DNA from: CAZGMN01 sp964645765
Lineage (GTDB): Bacteria > Acidobacteriota > Aminicenantia > Aminicenantales > Aminicenantaceae
Assembly (NCBI GenBank): GCA_964645765.1
Contig: CAZYBE010000003.1
Coordinates: 1 to 64,000, forward strand
DNA: 64,000 bases
Reading direction: 5' to 3'
Shown here: one piece after another, positions 58,600-64,000 of the stretch
How positions within the stretch are numbered: the first letter of the stretch is position 1
Layout of the letters: every line of letters starts with the position of its first letter
Program-made: the position numbers and the translations under genes
Notes under the pieces: generated by a model
What the model was told of the DNA's origin: nothing
Database searches by the model: none
The model's input: only the letters and a program-made list of their open reading frames with translations

Positions 58600-60198
58600 A
58601 TGAATAAAAAGAGAATCTTCTTCCCCTTGTTCATCTTTCCTCTCTTTCTTTTTTCATGGAATTTTAGCTATTTGAAGCTTGAAAGCTACAAAAAGCCAAA
58701 CCTTTCAGAACAGTATAATCTGTATTCAAAAAGAAATGAATCTGGTCGCCAGGGAAACGCTTTCCCTGAGCGAGGCAACGTCTCAGCGAAACCCAATCGC
58801 TTTCTCGAAGAAAGAGAAAATGCCACCCCTGAATTCGACCGAAACCAGATATTAAAAGAAAGAGAGCCTGTCAGCCCGAAGAAGCATGAGCTTCGCCAAA
58901 AAAGGGGGGAAGACTCTTCGCTCGGGGAAAAGATTGGATACTTAAACCAAGGCAAAGCCTATCATCCGAGCGGCCCCCGCTTTCATCCTGAGCAAGTCCT
59001 GGTGAAGTTCAAGGACTCCTTTTCAGATGAAATGAGAGAAACTGCAATTTCTGCCTATCGGGCCAAAAAGCTTAAAAGGATTCCAGGCTTGAACATCTAC
59101 AAGCTCCAAATCCCGGAAGGGACAAGCGTCGAGGAGATGGTTTATGTCTTGAGCATGAACCCTGATGTTGAATTCGCTGAACCCAATTATGTTGTCCACA
59201 TAACAGCCTGGCCGAATGATATGCTTTTTGGCTATCAGTATGCTCTTAATAATACCGGCCAGCAAATCGGGTCTTCTGGGCCCACAGGAAAATCCGGGGC
59301 TGATATAAAAGCAACAGCATCCTGGGAAGAGACAAAAGGAAAGGGAGAAACTATCATCGCCGTCATCGACACCGGCGTTGATATGGAGCATCCGGATATA
59401 AAAAATAAAATCAAATCGCAAGGCAAGGATTTTGTCAACGGCGACGACGATGCAACCGATGATAATGGACATGGAACTCATGTGGCAGGAATCGCTGCTG
59501 CCGATACGAACAATAGTGAAGGCATTGCCGGAGTCGCATGGAATTGTAAAGTTTTGCCGGTAAAAGTTATAGATCAAGATGGCACTGGCTATGACTCTGA
59601 TGTCGCCGACGGGATAAGGTGGGCTGCGGATAACGGCGCTGATGTCATCAGCCTCAGCCTGGGCCAGGATACGCCGTCCATGACCTTAGAATTAGCTTTA
59701 GAATATGCCTATGACAAAAATGTTGTTATCGTTGCTTCTGTGGGAAATGAGGGAGGAGCTGTTTGTTATCCTGCTGCCTACGATAAATACTGCTTAGCTG
59801 TGGCTGCAACAAACTATAACGATGAAAGAGTGACATCCTCAAATTCAGAAGGGGGCTGGGAATCAAACTATGGACCTGAAATTGATGTGGCCGCACCTGG
59901 GGAAAGAATCGTCAGCCTTGTCCCAACCTGGTATTTTCCACCCGGCCCTAATTCCTACTATGGCTGGGGTTATGGGACATCGGCTGCAGCTCCTTATGTC
60001 GCCGGCCTTGCCGCTCTAATTAAAAGCATAAAACCCCATCTTACCGCTTCAGAAATTATGAATGTCATCCGCTATGCAGCAGATGATGTCAATTCCTCCA
60101 GCTACCCTGGAAAGGATGACTATATCGGCTACGGCCGCATAAACATGGAAAAAGCCCTTGTCCCGATCATCATCATTCCCTTAAGTCAAATAAAATGA
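58600..60198 (+). CDS. Secreted subtilisin-like serine protease (S8)
   Basis: 532 residues with CAAGGAGG before the ATG. A hydrophobic N-terminus (FFPLFIFPLFLFSW) is followed by a low-complexity charged linker (30-120), an inhibitor-I9/fervidolysin-like prodomain (HPEQVLVKFKD to EFAEPNYVVH, about 129-200) and the catalytic domain. The triad is D257 (AVIDTGVDMEHP), H291 (NGHGTHVAGIAA) and S460 (GYGTSAAAPYVAG), with oxyanion N382 in SVGNEGG. The usual GTSMAAP is GTSAAAP here. It is an exported endopeptidase that could feed the exopeptidases in this region. Its stop overlaps the recN start. Confidence 0.92.
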   Translation: MNKKRIFFPLFIFPLFLFSWNFSYLKLESYKKPNLSEQYNLYSKRNESGRQGNAFPERGNVSAKPNRFLEERENATPEFDRNQILKEREPVSPKKHELRQKRGEDSSLGEKIGYLNQGKAYHPSGPRFHPEQVLVKFKDSFSDEMRETAISAYRAKKLKRIPGLNIYKLQIPEGTSVEEMVYVLSMNPDVEFAEPNYVVHITAWPNDMLFGYQYALNNTGQQIGSSGPTGKSGADIKATASWEETKGKGETIIAVIDTGVDMEHPDIKNKIKSQGKDFVNGDDDATDDNGHGTHVAGIAAADTNNSEGIAGVAWNCKVLPVKVIDQDGTGYDSDVADGIRWAADNGADVISLSLGQDTPSMTLELALEYAYDKNVVIVASVGNEGGAVCYPAAYDKYCLAVAATNYNDERVTSSNSEGGWESNYGPEIDVAAPGERIVSLVPTWYFPPGPNSYYGWGYGTSAAAPYVAGLAALIKSIKPHLTASEIMNVIRYAADDVNSSSYPGKDDYIGYGRINMEKALVPIIIIPLSQIK

Positions 60199-61883
60199 TC
60201 AGGTCTCTGCGCATCAAAAGTCTGGCCACCATCGAAGACCTGGAAATCGAGCTTCAAGAAGGGTTTTCCATACTCACTGGAGAGACAGGGGCTGGGAAAT
60301 CGATCATCATCGAAGGAATAAGGCTTGTCTTAGGGAAAAAAGGCTCTCCTGATATGATTCGAACCGGCGAAAAAGAGACATCCGTCGAAGCCATCTTTCC
60401 TTTAGGGACAGAAGAGGCTGGTTTTAAAACACTCATCCCTGAATTAGAGCAGGAGATGTTCATCCAGAGAAAGGTCTCAGAGCAGGGACCAGGAAAAGGA
60501 TACATAAACGGAACCCTGGTGCCAATAAAAAAGCTTAAAGAAACAGGAGAAGACCTGGTTGATATCTACGGACAGAATGACCATGTCTTCCTTCTCAACC
60601 TAGATTATCAACTGAATTATCTGGATGAGTATGCCAACGCCCTATCCTTGAGAAAAGATGTCTCTGAGATTGCCCAGGAGCTCAAAAAGCTCATCAAAGA
60701 AAAAAATGAGCTCGAAGCCCGGGAAAGAGAAAGAGAGAGACGCCTCGATTTCCTGGACTTCCAAATCAAAGAAATTGAAAAAGCGCAATTGAGGCGCGGG
60801 GAGGAAGAAGGACTCCGGCAAGAGAGAGATATCCTCAAGAATGCCGAAAAAATTGGCTCTCTTTTGGAAAAAGCCCTGGACATCGCTTACAGCCGGGAAA
60901 ACTCGATCGCCTCGCTCTTGTCTCAGCTCCAAAGCACAGTCAGCGGCCTGAAAGACTTTGACAAGACATTCAAGGAAACAGATGAAGCCATCAGCCAATT
61001 TTCGATATCCATCCAGGACTTTTCTGATTTTTTGATCAAGTTCAGGGAGAGGCAGACAGCGGCTCCTGAAAAACTCGAAGGAATCGAGGAGCGCTTGAGC
61101 CAGGTCGAAAAATTAAAGAGGAAGTATGGAGGAAGCATCGACGATATCCTCTCCCATTTGGAAAAGGCCAGGGAAGAATACAAAGAACTGAGCACAAGTC
61201 AGGAGAAACTCGCTGACCTGGGAAAAGAGATTGATAAAAAATTCAACGCCTACAAAGCCAGCGCTAAGAAACTTTCTTCTCTAAGGAAAAAAAGCGCTTC
61301 AGAGCTTGAAAAAGAGGTGGAAAAAGAGATCAGCCTGCTTGGAATGAAAAAGGCGCGGTTCAAAATAAAAATCGAAACCTATCCCCCCAGCCTCGAGGCC
61401 ATGGACAGAGTCAAAGATAGCGGCGCAGAAGAAGTGGAATTCCTGATAAGCCCCAATCCGGGCGAAGAGCTGAGGCCGCTGAGAAAAATTGCTTCGGGAG
61501 GCGAGCTTTCGCGGGTGATGCTGGCCTTGAAAGCCATCGGCAAGGAGGCAGGAAGGTCAAAAACCCTGATTTTTGATGAGATAGACTCAGGCATCGGAGG
61601 AAAGACTGCAGAATTTGTGGCTCAAAAACTAAAAAACTTATCAGGGCAGCACCAGATTATCTGCATAACCCATCTTCCCCAAATTGCCTCCTTCGCTACC
61701 CATCATTATCGAACCGACAAGAAGGTGGAGAAAGAGCGGACTTTTACTACGGTAAAAAAGCTTTCCTTCGAAGAAAGGGTGACAGAGATCGCCCGACTGC
61801 TTGCCGGAAGCCGCATCACAGAAACAACCCTCAAGCATGCCAGGGAAATGCTCGAGCACAATCTCGGACGAGCTGGGAAATAG
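60195..61883 (+). CDS. recN: DNA repair protein RecN
   Basis: 562 residues, SMC-like ATPase. Walker A GETGAGKSIIIEG near residue 30, ENGTLVPIKKL-type hinge region, a long coiled coil (about 150-360), the signature RKIASGGELSRVMLALK, and Walker B TLIFDEIDSGIGG with ICITHLPQIASFA. RecN tethers DNA ends in double-strand break repair by homologous recombination. The ATG overlaps the stop of the protease gene (ATGA), an odd pairing. The stop codon lies inside the left terminal repeat of element copy C. Confidence 0.94.
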   Translation: MIRSLRIKSLATIEDLEIELQEGFSILTGETGAGKSIIIEGIRLVLGKKGSPDMIRTGEKETSVEAIFPLGTEEAGFKTLIPELEQEMFIQRKVSEQGPGKGYINGTLVPIKKLKETGEDLVDIYGQNDHVFLLNLDYQLNYLDEYANALSLRKDVSEIAQELKKLIKEKNELEARERERERRLDFLDFQIKEIEKAQLRRGEEEGLRQERDILKNAEKIGSLLEKALDIAYSRENSIASLLSQLQSTVSGLKDFDKTFKETDEAISQFSISIQDFSDFLIKFRERQTAAPEKLEGIEERLSQVEKLKRKYGGSIDDILSHLEKAREEYKELSTSQEKLADLGKEIDKKFNAYKASAKKLSSLRKKSASELEKEVEKEISLLGMKKARFKIKIETYPPSLEAMDRVKDSGAEEVEFLISPNPGEELRPLRKIASGGELSRVMLALKAIGKEAGRSKTLIFDEIDSGIGGKTAEFVAQKLKNLSGQHQIICITHLPQIASFATHHYRTDKKVEKERTFTTVKKLSFEERVTEIARLLAGSRITETTLKHAREMLEHNLGRAGK

Positions 61884-62042
61884 CCTCGCTCCCAATCGGA
61901 TTTTTAACGCCATTCTCCGTTCGCTCTTCTCGGCGGCTGCCACTCGCTTCGCTCAGACATCCTCGCCGCCCGACTTCGTCGGGTTCCCTCGAAGACCGAA
62001 CTCCGAAGGCTAAATCCTCAATGGTCGCTGCGGCTGTTTCCC
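61875..62042. repeat. Foldback intergenic element, copy C (168 bp)
   Basis: Same orientation and interior as copy A (CTCGCTCCCAATC, CTTCTCGGCGGCTGC, CATCCTCGCCGCCCGACTTC, CGAAGGCTAA, CTCAATGGTCGCT). The ends are GGGAAATAGCC (61875-61885) and GGCTGTTTCCC (62032-62042), complementary at 10 of 11 positions yet unrelated in sequence to the ends of copy A. The left repeat includes the recN stop codon. Confidence 0.85.
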
Positions 62043-62112
62043 AAAACTTATGTCTTAAATAATGAAAGGCGTTATAACGAATTTGAAAATGCTTCAGAAA
62101 GAAGTGCGTGCC

Positions 62113-62141
62113 TTTTCATGACTTTGAGTTTGTATTATATT
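62113..62141 (+). promoter_or_regulatory. Candidate promoter of miaB
   Basis: TTTTCA, 17-bp spacer, TATATT (4/6 and 5/6), 26 bp upstream of the ATG at 62168. Confidence 0.35.
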
Positions 62142-62167
62142 TATCTACTAAAAGGTTAAAGCCCGGA

Positions 62168-63499
62168 ATGGAAAAAGCAGGAAAGAATCTTAAAAACTTA
62201 AAATTCTATATCCACACCTTTGGCTGTCAGATGAACGAGAATGACTCGGAGAGGATAGCGGGAATCCTCAAAACCTGCGGGGCAAATGCTTCGAATTCTC
62301 TTGAACAAAGCGACCTCGTCATCGTTAACACTTGTGCTGTGAGGAAGAAGTCGGAGGAAAAGCTCTATTCCTATCTCGGCCGCTTGGCCTCGCTCAAAGA
62401 GAAGAAAAAAACGATCATCGGCGTTGTCGGCTGCGTCGCCCAGCTCTATAAATCCGAGCTTTTAGAGAAAAGACCTTTCATCGACTTTGTCCTGGGGCCT
62501 GATAATTATAGCCAGCTTCGAGAGGTCATCCTCAGCAGCGATGAAGAAAAATTCATCTCCACTCGCCAGAGCCGCGAATTCCAGGAAATTCCGCCCCATC
62601 TTCTCTGCCGGGTGAGCGCTGTCAGTTCTTATGTGACCATCATGGAAGGATGCAATAATTTCTGCTCTTATTGTATCGTCCCCTTCGCTCGAGGCCGAGA
62701 AAAATTCAGGCCGATGAAGAACATCCTCGAGGAAGTTCAATATTTAGCTGATAAAGGATACAAAGAGATCCAGCTCCTCGGCCAAAACGTAAACTCTTAC
62801 CAAGACCCTGAGACTGGCAAGGATTTTTCAGAGCTGTTAAGGGAAGTCAACCGGGTTGGGGGAATCGAATGGATCAAGTTCATCACATCCCATCCTAAGA
62901 ACTTCAACGAGAAAATCGCCGCAGCCATGAAAGAAGCCAAAAAGGTCCGCCGCCAGCTTCACCTCCCGATTCAGTCCGGCTCCTCCACTGTCCTGAAAAG
63001 GATGAACAGAGGTTATACAAAAGAAGACTATCTTGAAAAAATATCCATCCTCAGAAATCTTATGCCTGATATCAGCCTCAGCACAGACATCATCGTCGGT
63101 TTTCCTGGAGAGACAGAGGAAGAGTTCCAGGAAACGATGAGTCTTCTAAGAGAAGTTCATTACACGAATATCTTTTCCTTCCGCTACTCTCCCAGGCCTC
63201 TCACTGCAGCTTCAGAGGAAAAAGATACAATCTCCTTTGAGGAAAAAAAGAGGCGGCTCACCTTAGTTCAACAGCTTCAGAAGGAATTGCAGCTTGAGCT
63301 CCATAAATCTCTCGTCGGCCGGGTGATGAAAGTCCTCTGCTTGGGAAAGAGCAAAAAGGACTCTGACCTCTTCTCCGGCCGCAACGAGGGATATCAAGTT
63401 GTCAATTTCAAGTCAAAGAATGACGTTATCGGCCGCTTCGTCGATGTTCGCATTACTTCCTTCGGCCCCTACAGCCTCATCGGAGAGAAAATCCCATAA
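62168..63499 (+). CDS. miaB: tRNA-2-methylthio-N6-dimethylallyladenosine synthase
   Basis: 443 residues from the ATG at 62168; an upstream in-frame ATG at 62108 would add residues not seen in the family. N-terminal UPF0004 domain (YIHTFGCQMNENDSERIAG, NTCAVRKKSEEK, VGCVAQ) binds the auxiliary [4Fe-4S] cluster. The radical SAM motif is CNNFCSYCIVPFARGRE, and the C-terminal TRAM domain ends the protein. HTFGCQMNxxDS and SYCIVPFxRGRExS-like residues favour MiaB over MtaB or RimO. It adds the methylthio group to i6A37 in tRNAs. Confidence 0.92.
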   Translation: MEKAGKNLKNLKFYIHTFGCQMNENDSERIAGILKTCGANASNSLEQSDLVIVNTCAVRKKSEEKLYSYLGRLASLKEKKKTIIGVVGCVAQLYKSELLEKRPFIDFVLGPDNYSQLREVILSSDEEKFISTRQSREFQEIPPHLLCRVSAVSSYVTIMEGCNNFCSYCIVPFARGREKFRPMKNILEEVQYLADKGYKEIQLLGQNVNSYQDPETGKDFSELLREVNRVGGIEWIKFITSHPKNFNEKIAAAMKEAKKVRRQLHLPIQSGSSTVLKRMNRGYTKEDYLEKISILRNLMPDISLSTDIIVGFPGETEEEFQETMSLLREVHYTNIFSFRYSPRPLTAASEEKDTISFEEKKRRLTLVQQLQKELQLELHKSLVGRVMKVLCLGKSKKDSDLFSGRNEGYQVVNFKSKNDVIGRFVDVRITSFGPYSLIGEKIP

Positions 63500-63542
63500 A
63501 CCTCCATTCTTACTTCAAGCTAAAAATCATTCGAATAAGGGA

Positions 63543-63908
63543 TTAGCGGAGAAGTAAATCAATGATTTTTTGATATTCGTAAGTAAAGATATTTTTGAAA
63601 AACTGGCGTCTCAGAATTCTTCCGCTCGATGAATCCAGCTCGACAACCGCAACATTCACCATCTCCTCAATTCCCAAAGCAGAATTAGAAATCCTCTCGA
63701 TGATTTCCACATTCCATTTATAGCCAGAATCATAACTTGAAATCCACTTGCGAGAGACAATTTCAGGGCTCTGCTCCGGATAAGAGAAATTCGTCTTTAT
63801 GAAATAGCTTGTCTCTGAATCTTCAAGAGCAATTCTCAAGGCTTCGGAAGCATTCACGGAGAATCTCGATTCTTCCTGTTTCTTTCCCCTTCTCTCTTTC
63901 CTGGACAT
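63543..63908 (-). CDS. Hypothetical protein
   Basis: 121 residues from the ATG at 63908 (MSRKERRGKKQEESRF); a longer frame to 63986 is possible, but its extra DNA contains GACGAAGGAATGACG-like intergenic repeat sequence and neither start has a ribosome site. The product is soluble: NASEALRIALEDSETSYF at the N-terminus, then strands WISSYDSGYKWNVEIIERI and VNVAVVELDSSSGRILRRQF, a pattern recalling a PepSY-like alpha/beta unit, which I cannot confirm. It is convergent with miaB. Confidence 0.55.
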   Translation of the reverse strand: MSRKERRGKKQEESRFSVNASEALRIALEDSETSYFIKTNFSYPEQSPEIVSRKWISSYDSGYKWNVEIIERISNSALGIEEMVNVAVVELDSSSGRILRRQFFKNIFTYEYQKIIDLLLR

Positions 63909-64000
63909 TATTCTTAATCGAAAAGCCTTCAAAAGCTTACATTCAATCCTTATCCAGTGACGAAGGAATGACGGAGTCTTTCTCATGATTCAAATGAATG

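Overview
The window looks like a fragment of a metagenome-assembled genome. It carries one 100-base run of N at 49586-49685. The source appears to be an uncultured, diderm, peptide-using heterotroph. Diderm is supported by a BamD-like lipoprotein, several C-terminal beta-barrel proteins, and a periplasmic adaptor with a MacB-type exporter. The gene set (Asp-box propeller proteins, DUF885, M14/M1/S8 peptidases, Tat-exported TldD, DUF5916, MttB-type corrinoid methyltransferases) resembles Candidatus Aminicenantes or Acidobacteriota relatives. That placement is inferred from gene content and not from a marker gene. I saw no rRNA, tRNA, CRISPR, phage or transposase gene.

Layout. 1-510: truncated class II aminoacyl-tRNA-synthetase-like gene (asparagine synthetase type). 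0.76-3.77 kb: two coupled ABC-2 permeases without an ATPase, preceded by a 184-bp terminal-inverted-repeat element. 4.5-11.8 kb: two radical SAM proteins, an amidohydrolase-CIA30 fusion, a cupin and a DUF885 lipoprotein peptidase. 12.0-14.7 kb: a corrinoid methyltransferase operon (corrinoid protein, MetH-type activation domain, MttB homologue). 14.8-32.7 kb: an exported protein block with TPR-TlpA, an Asp-box propeller, a GyrI-like protein, two tandem M14 proteins (one lacking its catalytic residues), a DUF5916 barrel, TldE and Tat-type TldD, a secreted HExxH protein and DUF3795. 32.7-40.6 kb: a membrane protein, an M1 aminopeptidase and a four-gene MacAB-like exporter. 40.6-49.5 kb: LigD-type phosphoesterase, MBL hydrolase and nuoABCDEFGHI, all on the minus strand. 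After the gap: lpdA, a beta-barrel protein, an HdrD/FadF-like iron-sulfur protein, threonine aldolase, PASTA-rpe-BamD-barrel-subtilase-recN on the plus strand, miaB, and a hypothetical gene.

The unifying theme is peptide and protein scavenging. Secreted or lipid-anchored peptidases (DUF885, M14, M1, S8, HEVGH protein, TldD) would supply amino acids. Threonine aldolase, lipoamide dehydrogenase, the corrinoid methyltransferase set, the HdrD-like protein and the Nuo complex would handle carbon and electrons. Several genes have readable sigma-70-like promoters (TTGAxx, 17 bp, TATAAT-like), the best being tldD, the GyrI-like gene, the HEVGH protease gene and the threonine aldolase gene.

The intergenic DNA is rich in dispersed elements. 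They are (i) a three-copy foldback element whose terminal stems differ in sequence but keep pairing, (ii) GGGGACA hairpins, and (iii) a two-copy CATGGC..GAGGGAGCG element. The most interesting protein observations are the M14 pseudoenzyme beside an intact paralogue, a Tat-lipoprotein TldD paired with an apparently cytoplasmic TldE, and a nuo operon that stops at nuoI with a short NuoG.
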